Positions 1 to 7,721 of a stretch of 11,660 nt of DNA are shown here, piece after piece. A program made the translations under genes and the position numbers. The notes below the pieces were generated by a model that saw nothing but the letters and a program-made list of their open reading frames with translations, did not search any database and was not told the origin of the DNA. Position 1 is the first letter of the stretch; every line of letters begins with the position of its first letter. Source of the stretch: Flemingiibacterium sp045649205 (GTDB lineage: Bacteria > Bacillota > Clostridia > Oscillospirales > CAG-272); contig JAZRPJ010000127.1 in the NCBI GenBank assembly GCA_045649205.1, positions 1 to 11,660 of the forward strand, in the 5' to 3' direction.

Positions 1-28
1 TCTCTGTAGGGCTGTCCGTGTACAGAGA
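1..28. repeat. 8-bp perfect inverted repeat near the left edge
   Basis: TCTCTGTA (1-8) and TACAGAGA (21-28) are exact inverse complements around a 12-base spacer. On the minus strand this hairpin would begin 18 bases past the stop codon of the last subtilase gene, where a terminator would be expected. The bases that would hold the U-tract lie outside the window, so it cannot be called a terminator. The repeat also lies inside the possible plus-strand gene tail, so it may be chance. Confidence 0.3.
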
Positions 29-56
29 AAAGAAGCAGCTCGAAAATCAGCGATAA
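1..56 (+). CDS. Possible 3' end of a convergent gene (partial, cut by left edge)
   Basis: Reading the plus strand from base 3 gives an open frame, SVGLSVYREKKQLENQR, then TAA at 54-56. A small hydrophobic stretch followed by a charged, Lys/Glu/Gln-rich tail is typical of the C-terminus of a multi-spanning membrane protein, so this may be the last 17 codons of a gene entering from the left. If real, it is convergent with the downstream subtilase gene and overlaps its last 10 bases (47-56). The stretch is too short to assign a family, and an open frame of this length can occur by chance. Confidence 0.35.
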   Translation, partial: SVGLSVYREKKQLENQR

Positions 57-2941
57 TTCGGATTATCAACACGAACTACGTTTTTATTGCCCGACGCATC
101 AATAACCTCCCCATAGATATATTCTCCCGTAAGTCCGGTAATATCTGCTAAACCTGCAGAAGATATTTCCGCCGTTTTGAAATGACTGTCAAATACCGTT
201 ACAGATGCGACTTTGTGATTATCCTCCGCGGTAACTTTCATGTATTTACCGTCACCGGATTCATACTGTGACAATGCTATTTTCGGAGCAGTGCTGTCAA
301 TTACGATATCATAAGTAAAACTCTTTTCCTCATCTGAAGCTACACGTCTGTATCTGACCGTTACGGTATATACTCCATCCGCGTAAATGTATCCCCAATT
401 ATCTTCGGCGCGTCCGTTCCATATCAGATAATTCGGCGTATCTATGTCGCCGGTGGATGCGCTGACATGTGTTCTCGGAATATTTTCGTGCTTTTGTTCG
501 CTTACAACTTCACCGTCTTCGCTTGTTACAGTGACAGTAAGCTCCTTGATACTGCGTTTTAGTCCAAGGTTAAGACATATAGCCGAGTGAGGATTTACTT
601 TTGGCGAGAATGCCATATAACTTCTGTCAAAATCAGTATCTCCGTCTTTGCTGATTTCCCCAATCACATGAATACCGTCACTTGAATCGGGCGATTCATA
701 ATAAAGATAACAGCTCTCAAATACCGCAGTCTCCCCACTGTATAGCTCGGCATCAATACATCCGGCTTCGTTGAAGTCGCCGCAAAACGCAAGAAAAGGA
801 ACAGATGAGATCGCATCGCTGTCAAAAAGCCGGAGAAAGCCCTCAATAAAGAATCCGTTCTTGAAAATCTCGCTGTATGTATTATAGGTTCCCTCATCAA
901 GAACAAGCTTCACGCGGATCGTACGACTCTCCCTCGGCCCCAAAGTAAAGGAGTAAGGTTGGTATTCCTCCGCCGCAGTATTTATCCGGCAAGGCTTGCC
1001 ATCAATATAAATATCCACATCTCCGAGGGCTTCATAATGGGTTATAAAGCTTATCTTCCCGTCGGAGGAATCGGAGAAGTTTTCCCATGAAATATTCTCT
1101 GCCGCGGCAGATTCAAAATCTTCGTGGGACATCCTTGCATAGCCGTCCGTTCCGACGGTACAGTCTATGGAGCACTCCTTTGCAGTATCGGAAATATTCT
1201 GTACTGTAATCTCAAACTCAATAACAGACGAATGTCCGTCACCTAACTCGGCTTTGTAATTACCGCCGGACGAAATAAGCAGTTCTGTTCCGACAGCCCT
1301 TTCAAGGCTTACCAAACCGCCCCCCTGCTTTCTCGGAGAATATAATTCTCCTGCCGCCATATCGTTTATGACCGACGCAGAGTTAACAAGCAAGCTTCGC
1401 ACTCTGTCTGCAAGTGATCTATTTGTAAGCTTCTCGCCGGACTCAAGAATATACTCCTTTATACCGGCACATATACCGGCGACCTTTGCGGCGGCGGCAG
1501 TTGTGGAATTCATTGCCCCGTAACCGCCGGATGGCATGGCGCATCTTACCGCGGTCCCCACAGCCATAACATCAGGCTTCAAACCAAGCTCAGGCGTTGT
1601 TCCGCTGGGGGAGAAAACCGAAACAAACGGGGACTTATTTATAACCGTACTGTATGAATCCCCAATATTTGTTACAAAGCTCCTTTTTTCCGAAGAAGCC
1701 ATCTTCTTAAAGTCCTCTGCCTCTATAAATATCGCCGGGATCGGTGAATCATCAAGGGCTATCATAGTATTCAGTGCCCCAAGCGTAAATGTATCATTGT
1801 AAATCACCAGCGCGGCGGCACCAAATGCTGCCGCATTCTTCGCTTTTTCCGCAAAGGTAATTTCACCGCGGCTGACTACTGCCGCTTTTCCCTTTAAATC
1901 GCCTGCTGCTGAAAGCTCTTCCGGCTTGCCCACGCCCTCACAGATCACATATTCAAGCTCCCGTCCTTCGAAATGCTGGGCGAAGGATTTTTTTACCCCG
2001 TTTATCTCATAAAGATAATTCGAATCACTGTATGGGACGGCTTCTCCGTCACCGAGGGTCAAAAAATCAGAGATTATCTCATACCTGTCTGCACTTCCCA
2101 CGCTTATTACTTTCGGACTGCTTGATGGATACGCCACAGTTCCCACATCCGGAGAATCTGCGGTTATATAGTATATAGACCCGAGCCTGTCGAATATGTT
2201 TCCTTTTCCGTATTCAATCGTATCCCCTGCGGCACTGACGACAATTACACCATTTTCCCAAGCATTGTTGATAGATTGCTCAAGGCCCGGCCATTCCTTT
2301 TCTTCAAATCCGCAAAGTTCGGTAACGGCGATATAAATAACATCTGCGCCCATAGTAACGGCATCATTTACCGCCGCGCTCACAGCCTCTCCCGTCACAC
2401 CGCCGACTTCGTCGGAATAGACCTTCATCGCAAGGATCTGTGCCTCAGGCGCTGTTCCGGCGGATATTGCGGCAGTTCCGCCGTATAGGGTGTCTGTCCC
2501 TGCGGCAACTGACATCATCGCCATTCCATGGGTGGCGAAATCTCCGGATAAATCGGTGTCGTTATCCCCGTAATCGTATGCAAAGGGGATCTTCTCATTT
2601 ACGTACACCGAGAGCCGTTTTTCTTTTTTAAATATTTTCTCCCTTGTTTCTCCCATATTCTCCGACAGCTCTCTGTATGCGATGGTATTCTTAAAAAGCG
2701 TATCGGATCGCTGTTTTGACAGCTTCGGTTCTTTGTCGGTTATTATAAGACTTTCATGCTCGAAAGCAAAGCCTCTGTCAAGAATAGCTATACACATGTC
2801 CTCACCCTTGAAAACTTCCTTTTTCTCGGGTACTATCCCAGATTCAGCCGCAAGCGGGAGAGAGGACATGATCATTGATGCAGCTACAGCTGCTGCAGCT
2901 GCCTTTCTCATTGACGGCATCTTTATTAATTCAGATTTCAT
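47..2941 (-). CDS. Secreted subtilase-like protein with degenerate active site (predicted pseudoprotease)
   Basis: 964 residues. Start is ATG at 2941: AAAGGG lies 8 bases upstream, while an in-frame TTG one codon earlier fits less well. A basic N-terminus and Ala-rich hydrophobic segment (about 12-32, ending LPLAAES) look like a Sec signal peptide. The S8 fold follows at once (Asp55 in IAILDRG, His138 in THGMAM), with no propeptide. A PA-type insertion spans roughly 324-412, the Ser region is near 481, a Fn3-like domain is at about 553-715, and Ig-like modules run to the end. Aligned without gaps to the upstream paralogue over 33 residues, the nucleophile Ser is Thr481; the oxyanion Asn is Asp240; the substrate-strand NLSLG is replaced by YIAVTEL. 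Asp and His remain. No LPXTG, SLH or C-terminal membrane anchor is seen. It lies 40 bases after the paralogue and shares its promoter. S8 family membership is clear; loss of proteolysis is inferred. Confidence 0.9.
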   Translation of the reverse strand: MKSELIKMPSMRKAAAAAVAASMIMSSLPLAAESGIVPEKKEVFKGEDMCIAILDRGFAFEHESLIITDKEPKLSKQRSDTLFKNTIAYRELSENMGETREKIFKKEKRLSVYVNEKIPFAYDYGDNDTDLSGDFATHGMAMMSVAAGTDTLYGGTAAISAGTAPEAQILAMKVYSDEVGGVTGEAVSAAVNDAVTMGADVIYIAVTELCGFEEKEWPGLEQSINNAWENGVIVVSAAGDTIEYGKGNIFDRLGSIYYITADSPDVGTVAYPSSSPKVISVGSADRYEIISDFLTLGDGEAVPYSDSNYLYEINGVKKSFAQHFEGRELEYVICEGVGKPEELSAAGDLKGKAAVVSRGEITFAEKAKNAAAFGAAALVIYNDTFTLGALNTMIALDDSPIPAIFIEAEDFKKMASSEKRSFVTNIGDSYSTVINKSPFVSVFSPSGTTPELGLKPDVMAVGTAVRCAMPSGGYGAMNSTTAAAAKVAGICAGIKEYILESGEKLTNRSLADRVRSLLVNSASVINDMAAGELYSPRKQGGGLVSLERAVGTELLISSGGNYKAELGDGHSSVIEFEITVQNISDTAKECSIDCTVGTDGYARMSHEDFESAAAENISWENFSDSSDGKISFITHYEALGDVDIYIDGKPCRINTAAEEYQPYSFTLGPRESRTIRVKLVLDEGTYNTYSEIFKNGFFIEGFLRLFDSDAISSVPFLAFCGDFNEAGCIDAELYSGETAVFESCYLYYESPDSSDGIHVIGEISKDGDTDFDRSYMAFSPKVNPHSAICLNLGLKRSIKELTVTVTSEDGEVVSEQKHENIPRTHVSASTGDIDTPNYLIWNGRAEDNWGYIYADGVYTVTVRYRRVASDEEKSFTYDIVIDSTAPKIALSQYESGDGKYMKVTAEDNHKVASVTVFDSHFKTAEISSAGLADITGLTGEYIYGEVIDASGNKNVVRVDNPNYR

Positions 2942-2961
2942 CAAAATTTCCCTTTCAAAAT

Positions 2962-2977
2962 GCTCATTTCAATGAGC
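2962..2977. repeat. Intergenic hairpin between the two subtilase genes
   Basis: GCTCAT (2962-2967) and ATGAGC (2972-2977) form a perfect 6-bp stem with a 4-base loop, 4 bases beyond the upstream subtilase stop codon and just before the ribosome binding site of the next gene. In the transcript direction (minus) it is followed only by AUUUUG, a weak U-tract, so at most partial termination or an mRNA-stabilising/processing role is likely. On the plus strand the same stem is followed by six T (2978-2983), so it would work better as a terminator for antisense transcription. Confidence 0.5.
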
Positions 2978-2981
2978 TTTT

Positions 2982-5900
2982 TTATCTATCGAGAGTTATT
3001 TTTCCAACAAAAATGTTGTACGCGCAGTCGATGACCTCGTAGTAGATACTATCGCCTTCATAGTCGGAAATATCGAACTCCGCACTTTTGTCAGTCACCT
3101 TTTTAAGGTATGTTCCCACAGAATCATTTTCGTAAATACTGATGCAGTAGATATCGTTTTCGTCCTCGGCATCAATTCTTATTTTATTTCCCGTGACAGA
3201 TACATTCTTCACCCTTGGCAATACTGTATCGATGATGACAGTATAAGCAGACGTCTGCGGACGGGCGTTTATGTAATCAAGATGATATTCGATATTTATA
3301 TCGTAACGTCCGTCGGGGAAGGTATAACCGTGGTATATTCCGTCATCGCCTGCCCAATCATATCGGAAAACACGCAGTGTATCACTTCCGACAGTCTTCG
3401 CCGCATATTTTGAAGAAGCAGAGTAGATTTCCTTACCATTTGAATCCATTATTGTCATTACCGAGCTCTTGCAATTTCGAATAAGGGGAGCTATAAAGCT
3501 GATCGAATCTGCAAATCCGTCACCGTTCGGCGAAAAGGCAATGGAATCGGCACTGCATTCGCCGTCTTCATCAAAAATATTAAGTCCCGAAACCACATAA
3601 TCACCGGTTTCAATGGGTACATAAAATGCTGTGCCGTTGAACATCACTTCATCAGGTGAGTAACGGTCACCGTCGGTTATTCTGCCCTTTCCCCAATCTC
3701 CGGCATATCCCATGTACGGCATGGAGATTTCCTCGCCGCTCTCCATTTCGCACCGGATAAAGCCCTCCATAAAATATCCGTTTGTGAAAATTTCACTTAA
3801 TTTTTTATGATATTCTCCGTCAAGGCTTACCTTGAGAGAGATATTTTTAATCTCTCCCTCCTTTAATGTTACCTTAAAAGGAGCATAGTCTTCGGCATAT
3901 CGGTTCAGATTGCCGCTGTCGCCAAAGCTGATATTCGAATATTTATCCGCTTCCGATGTCAAGGTACTGTAATAGCGGCTTTCTCCGTTCAGTGTATGTT
4001 CTGTATAACCATCACCCGTCAGGGTCGCGCTAAGGGACAGCGTTTGCGCTTTATCCGCAACATTTTCAAGGACTATATCAATATTAAAGCTGTCCGCGAT
4101 GTCGTCATAAAGCTCCGCTTTGGGAAGACCGGTTCTGGAAGACGTAAGCCTTACACTTTGACTTAGTGCACCTCTGATATCCGCAAGTCCTGCGCCCTGT
4201 ACACGTGGAGAATATTCCACACCGTTTTCCTGCATTATTGGTTTTGCTGTATTCATGAGAGATATTTTAATATCCCTTGCGGCATCTGACATATTTACAG
4301 CCTTTTCGTCCATTGCTTTTTCGAGCATTAATGCAATGAGTCCCGTCACCTGGGGGGATGCCATTGATGTTCCCGTCATTCCGGCATAGGAAGTTCCGTT
4401 TGCCACGCTAAGCACATTGCCGCCCACTCCGCAGATATCAGGCTTAAGCGTAAGGGATGGTGTGACACCGTAAGAAGAGAAGGACGATATTTTGCCGCCG
4501 TTTTCTGTCTGTTCTCTCACGGTAAAATCCTTGCTGAATTCCACGGTACGGCTCTTTTCTTCGGTCAAGAGCTTACCGTCTTCCCGGCTTATCAAGACGG
4601 TGGGAAGCTTTGCTCCGGTAAGCTCCATCGCCACCCATTCGGGGTCATTGTTATATATTATCACGCCAACCGCGCCCATTTTTTCAGCGATATTTACCTT
4701 CTCCACAAAAGAGATCTCTCCTCGCTCGATGAGCGCCAATTTGCCTTTTGCGTTGATGCCCTTGTAATCGTTTTCTTTCCCCATTCCGGGTATCACGGCA
4801 TATTCTAAAGTCTTGCCGTGAAAATGCTCGGTGAAGGATACACTTTTTTCGTCAGCTAATATAGTGGTATCCTCGTAGTCAACAAAAAGCTTTTTGTTTT
4901 CGGCATGGCGAAAATACTGACCAAACCGCACTGTATTGTCAACGCTTGCCACGGAAATTACATATTCCTCTGTTGAGGGAAAGGACACTGTTCCGTAGTC
5001 GGTGTACGTAGCAAGAGGCAAGCCTGTACCGCTTGGATTTGCCGCACTTATTCTGGTTGTCACACTTTCATTCCCGGCGGCGGATACTATAATGCACCCC
5101 ATGGACTCTGCCTTATTGAGTATATCACCCACGTCAATGGCATTTCCACTGGCAGAGCCGGCGTATATGCCAAGACTCAGATTTATAATATCTGCGCCAA
5201 GCTTGAGTGCATCTTCAAGAGCGGCGATCAGCGCCGCATCGGATGCAACATTACGGCTTTCGTCAAAAATCTTCATTAAAATGAGCTGGCAGCCGGGAGC
5301 AATACCATGCATATCGCTGTATTCTGTAGCTGCAGCTCCGATTATTCCTGCCACATGATTTCCGTGAAATGATGCGGTGGTAGAAACGTCCAAATCTTTA
5401 TTGGCATAATCATAGGCAAAGGGAATCTTTGAGCTGTGATACAGCTTCATCGGGTCAACCACACTCATAAATGCATGAGGACGCTTTGCTCCTCTCGCAT
5501 CTTTTAGTGACTCTAAATCAAGGGTATCCGTCACCTCTTTGGAAAAAGCCGGATGGTTTATATCAAAGCCATTGTCAATGACCGCAACTTTAACTCCGTC
5601 ACCGGTGAATGTGTCCATTCCATCACCGTAATAGCCGACCATGGCGGCAGAAACCATACCGTAGTCCGTGCCCGAATATTCCGTCCCGGTCAAGTTAAGT
5701 GCTTCGTACTCTGCGGTAGTGTAGACCTCGCAAGGAAAATTCAACTCCGTTATGCGCAAAATAGAATTTGCGGAAATTTCTCCACTGAAGCCGCAGATAA
5801 GTGTATCATAAATATATTCAAGCTCAAACCCACAGGCTGATTTGGAAACCAGCTCTGCACATTTTTTTGCATACTCGCAGGAATCGCATCCCTCCGGTAG

Positions 5901-6011
5901 ATCAAGTTCAACGATAACCGATATTTTTTCTGTTTCGGCGCCAATTCCAAGACTGAAACAAAAAACAGTCTGCATGACTATAACAATTAATACCGCCGTT
6001 ATTTTTTTCAT
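2982..6011 (-). CDS. Secreted subtilisin-like serine protease (S8), lactocepin/C5a-peptidase-like
   Basis: 1009 residues. Start is ATG at 6011 (MKKITAV), with GGAG 7 bases upstream; an in-frame TTG at 6053 lies inside the promoter and is discarded. The signal peptide is about 1-25 (cleavage likely after GIGA). An I9-like propeptide (about 30-105) is followed by the S8 domain with Asp146 (VAVIDNG), His216 (HGNHVAG), oxyanion Asn314 (SAAGNE) and Ser549 (GTSMASP). A PA domain is inserted at about 398-480, a Fn3-like domain spans about 620-760, and Ig-like modules include an acidic SPNGDGFAD loop (827-835), a likely calcium site. This is the layout of large extracellular peptidases such as lactocepin and C5a peptidase. 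It should hydrolyse proteins outside the cell; the substrate is unknown. No LPXTG, SLH or terminal membrane segment is seen, so release or non-covalent attachment is likely. It is the first gene of a two-gene unit with its inactive-looking paralogue. Confidence 0.95.
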   Translation of the reverse strand: MKKITAVLIVIVMQTVFCFSLGIGAETEKISVIVELDLPEGCDSCEYAKKCAELVSKSACGFELEYIYDTLICGFSGEISANSILRITELNFPCEVYTTAEYEALNLTGTEYSGTDYGMVSAAMVGYYGDGMDTFTGDGVKVAVIDNGFDINHPAFSKEVTDTLDLESLKDARGAKRPHAFMSVVDPMKLYHSSKIPFAYDYANKDLDVSTTASFHGNHVAGIIGAAATEYSDMHGIAPGCQLILMKIFDESRNVASDAALIAALEDALKLGADIINLSLGIYAGSASGNAIDVGDILNKAESMGCIIVSAAGNESVTTRISAANPSGTGLPLATYTDYGTVSFPSTEEYVISVASVDNTVRFGQYFRHAENKKLFVDYEDTTILADEKSVSFTEHFHGKTLEYAVIPGMGKENDYKGINAKGKLALIERGEISFVEKVNIAEKMGAVGVIIYNNDPEWVAMELTGAKLPTVLISREDGKLLTEEKSRTVEFSKDFTVREQTENGGKISSFSSYGVTPSLTLKPDICGVGGNVLSVANGTSYAGMTGTSMASPQVTGLIALMLEKAMDEKAVNMSDAARDIKISLMNTAKPIMQENGVEYSPRVQGAGLADIRGALSQSVRLTSSRTGLPKAELYDDIADSFNIDIVLENVADKAQTLSLSATLTGDGYTEHTLNGESRYYSTLTSEADKYSNISFGDSGNLNRYAEDYAPFKVTLKEGEIKNISLKVSLDGEYHKKLSEIFTNGYFMEGFIRCEMESGEEISMPYMGYAGDWGKGRITDGDRYSPDEVMFNGTAFYVPIETGDYVVSGLNIFDEDGECSADSIAFSPNGDGFADSISFIAPLIRNCKSSVMTIMDSNGKEIYSASSKYAAKTVGSDTLRVFRYDWAGDDGIYHGYTFPDGRYDINIEYHLDYINARPQTSAYTVIIDTVLPRVKNVSVTGNKIRIDAEDENDIYCISIYENDSVGTYLKKVTDKSAEFDISDYEGDSIYYEVIDCAYNIFVGKITLDR

Positions 6012-6043
6012 AACTTTTCTCCATAAATCAAATATATACAAAT

Positions 6044-6072
6044 ATTGTACCAAATTATCCCCGAAAAATCAA
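6044..6072 (-). promoter_or_regulatory. Sigma-A promoter of the subtilase pair
   Basis: The -35 TTGATT (6072-6067) and -10 TACAAT (6049-6044) are separated by exactly 17 bases. The pair lies between the terminator of the DUF1622 gene and the subtilase ribosome binding site, and would start transcription near 6037. No promoter was seen before the second subtilase gene, so both are probably transcribed from here. Confidence 0.7.
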
Positions 6073-6087
6073 TAGTATAATATGTAC

Positions 6088-6117
6088 AAAAAAAGCTCCG
6101 AGCGGTTAACTCGGAGC
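6088..6117 (-). terminator. Rho-independent terminator after the DUF1622 gene
   Basis: In the minus-strand transcript GCUCCGAG (6117-6110) pairs perfectly with CUCGGAGC (6102-6095) around a 7-base loop, followed by seven U (6094-6088). The 8-bp GC-rich stem and uninterrupted U-tract are textbook. It lies 14 bases after the stop codon and insulates the subtilase promoter. Confidence 0.93.
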
Positions 6118-6131
6118 CTTTCCTATACTTT

Positions 6132-6506
6132 TTATTTCTTTTCCTCTTCGTTAAGAAGCTCTTCGGCATGGTATTTCTTTTCGGTGCGAATTTCCCACTG
6201 AATAATGAACGTAAGTGCCGCGCGCAGTATGATTATCGAGCCGAGAATCAAAAGTTCCTCGAAATCACGGACAATTACCGTTCGGAGAAGCTCGCCGCCC
6301 ATCTTAAGCTCAAGAGCAAAAGCTATTCCCTCCGCCAGCCTTAAACGAATATGCTTTTTCTTTTTAAAAAGCTCTACAACTGCAGAAATCACAGCATACA
6401 TAAGTACAAATGTGCCTATTATCTCAATTACAAGTACAAGGAACTCGACGCCAAAATCAAAATATTCTCTTATGATCCCATACATATCAAGTAATGTCTT
6501 GCTCAT
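6132..6506 (-). CDS. DUF1622 small membrane protein
   Basis: 124 residues. ATG at 6506 is preceded by AAAGGGA about 9 bases upstream. There is a hydrophobic helix at about 18-46 and a second at about 83-104, joined by a basic Lys/Arg stretch (48-57) and an amphipathic segment containing LAEGIAFALELKMGGELLRT. Together with the WE motif after the second helix and the charged Glu/Lys tail, this is the signature of the DUF1622 (COG4828) family of predicted inner-membrane proteins. Length matches the family. No biochemical function is established for it. It has its own promoter and terminator, so it appears to be a single-gene unit not tied to either neighbour. Confidence 0.88.
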   Translation of the reverse strand: MSKTLLDMYGIIREYFDFGVEFLVLVIEIIGTFVLMYAVISAVVELFKKKKHIRLRLAEGIAFALELKMGGELLRTVIVRDFEELLILGSIIILRAALTFIIQWEIRTEKKYHAEELLNEEEKK

Positions 6507-6541
6507 TTTTATCAGTCCCTTTCAATTTACTCATCATAGAT

Positions 6542-6570
6542 ATTGTATCATAAAATCATAAATTTGTAAA
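6542..6570 (-). promoter_or_regulatory. Sigma-A promoter of the DUF1622 gene
   Basis: The -35 TTTACA (6570-6565) and -10 TACAAT (6547-6542) have a 17-base spacer ending in TGA, giving an extended -10 (TGATACAAT). Transcription would start near 6535, leaving a leader of about 30 bases. It sits directly downstream of the preceding gene's terminator, as expected for an independent unit. Confidence 0.7.
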
Positions 6571-6579
6571 TAGGAAATA

Positions 6580-6616
6580 TAAAACAAAAATGTGGATGGC
6601 AACCCACCCACATTTT
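6580..6616 (-). terminator. Strong terminator after the Gfo/Idh/MocA gene, possibly bidirectional
   Basis: In the minus-strand transcript, bases 6616-6604 and 6599-6587 form a 13-bp stem with one G-U pair and a GUUG loop, beginning AAAAUGUGG and ending CCACAUUUU. The U-tract UUUUUGUUUUA follows at the 3' side. It begins 7 bases past the stop codon at 6624. The A/T arms at both ends mean it could also stop plus-strand transcription. Confidence 0.92.
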
Positions 6617-6623
6617 CTATTTA

Positions 6624-7643
6624 TTAATTGTTCTTTTCGAAATTCTTTGTGCCCTTTTCGTAAATCTCGCAGATAAGCTTCTGAATCTTAAGTGCCTCTC
6701 TGCCGCTGATGGTAGGCTCAACGTCTTCTTCCACTGCGCGGTAGAAGTCTGCGATCTCGCGGATATGCTGGAATCCCCAGTAATCCTTTCCACCCTCGTA
6801 ATTTACATTGGGATCGATCTCGGTTTCGGCGGTAATAACTCTGCCGTCGTTTAAGGTAATGGTTGCCTGGTCGTAATCCATAACAACCTTGCCGTTTTCG
6901 CAGAAGAGTCTTATTTCAATAGGCTCGTCAACTCCGTAGTTGTTCATAGCCCAGAAGCCGAGGGTTGCACCGTTCTTATAACGGATAAAACCTTCACCTG
7001 AGTCGTCAACTTCCATTATGTTATGACCTCTGTTGGAAAGATGCGCCTGAACGCTTTCGATCTCATCATCAATGAACCAGTTTGCAAGGTCAATAGAGTG
7101 AATTGCCTGGTCGATTACAACTCCACCGCCCTCTTTATCCCATGTGCCCTTCCAGTCGGAGAGGCTGTAGTATTCATCAGGCTTACACCAGGTAAGAACA
7201 ACTCTTGCGGAGATGATCTTTCCGAGAGTGCCGTCCTCAAGCTTCGATTTTACAAGCTTTGCGGAATCGTTATATCTGCACTGAAAAATAATGCCGTACT
7301 TGACACCCTTTTCCTCGGCGAGCTTAACATTCTCAACAGCATCCTCATACTTGATACTCATGGGCTTTTCGCAAAGTACATTTACGCCTGCTTCAATAGC
7401 ATACTTCGAAATGATAGGATGCAGATAATGGGGAACACAGATATGTACCACATCAATTATATCCTTATTGATCATTTCCTTGTAATCGTAGTACGCTTTA
7501 CAGTTATATTTAGCAGCCGCCTTATCCGCACGGTCCTTCTTAATATCGCAAACACCGACAATAGTCGAATTTTCAAGGTGATCCGCACTTGTTGCGTGCA
7601 TGGTGAATATACATCCGCATCCAACAATTCCAACTCTGAGCAT
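6624..7643 (-). CDS. Gfo/Idh/MocA family NAD(P)-dependent oxidoreductase
   Basis: 339 residues, usual family length. Start is ATG at 7643 (MLRVGIVGCG): GGAGG is 8 bases upstream, whereas the in-frame TTG at 7658 overlaps that ribosome binding site and is rejected. Residues 1-120 are a Rossmann domain with the GxGxxx nucleotide loop (GIVGCGCI, 5-12). CEKPMS (91-96) carries the conserved EKP motif with Lys93. The C-terminal domain holds the GGGVVIDQAIHSIDLANW block (172-189) with Asp178, His182 and Asp185, the catalytic/substrate-binding region of the family. Such enzymes oxidise or reduce hydroxyls of sugars, inositols or related cyclic polyols using NAD(P). The substrate cannot be told from sequence, and no sugar transport or catabolic gene lies alongside. 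It is a cytoplasmic single-gene unit with its own promoter and terminator. Confidence 0.95.
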   Translation of the reverse strand: MLRVGIVGCGCIFTMHATSADHLENSTIVGVCDIKKDRADKAAAKYNCKAYYDYKEMINKDIIDVVHICVPHYLHPIISKYAIEAGVNVLCEKPMSIKYEDAVENVKLAEEKGVKYGIIFQCRYNDSAKLVKSKLEDGTLGKIISARVVLTWCKPDEYYSLSDWKGTWDKEGGGVVIDQAIHSIDLANWFIDDEIESVQAHLSNRGHNIMEVDDSGEGFIRYKNGATLGFWAMNNYGVDEPIEIRLFCENGKVVMDYDQATITLNDGRVITAETEIDPNVNYEGGKDYWGFQHIREIADFYRAVEEDVEPTISGREALKIQKLICEIYEKGTKNFEKNN

Positions 7644-7682
7644 TAATATTTCCTCCAAAAAACAGTAAATTCCAATTGATAC

Positions 7683-7721
7683 TATAATTTCACGCAGATA
7701 TTAACTGCTTAAATAATTATA
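7683..7721. repeat. Interrupted inverted repeat over the -10 and start site of the oxidoreductase promoter
   Basis: TATAATT (7683-7689) and AATTATA (7715-7721) are exact inverse complements. Inside them GCAG (7694-7697) and CTGC (7705-7708) form a second dyad with nearly the same centre (7701-7702). The right arm is the -10 box itself. The position suits a repressor operator, but the arms are AT-rich and could be chance. Confidence 0.3.

Noticed and set aside
1474..1512. Ser479 of the second subtilase as an alternative nucleophile
   Set aside because: The 33 residues around it align with the active paralogue without a gap and place Thr481, not Ser479, at the nucleophile position; using Ser479 would need a two-residue insertion inside the active-site helix.
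5952..5972. Lipoprotein signal (Cys18) in the active subtilase
   Set aside because: The residues before the cysteine (TVF) do not fit a lipobox, and a normal signal peptidase I site (GIGA then ET) follows.
6012..6053. TTG start 14 codons upstream for the active subtilase
   Set aside because: It overlaps the -10 promoter region; the MKK start with GGAG 7 bases upstream begins a normal signal peptide.
7023..7646. 207-codon open frame on the plus strand
   Set aside because: It lies wholly antisense to the clear Gfo/Idh/MocA gene, has no ribosome binding site or recognisable motif, and is a by-product of that gene's codon use.
7644..7658. TTG start five codons upstream of the oxidoreductase ATG
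   Set aside because: Its codons are the GGAGG ribosome binding site itself, and the family N-terminus begins at MLRVGIVG.
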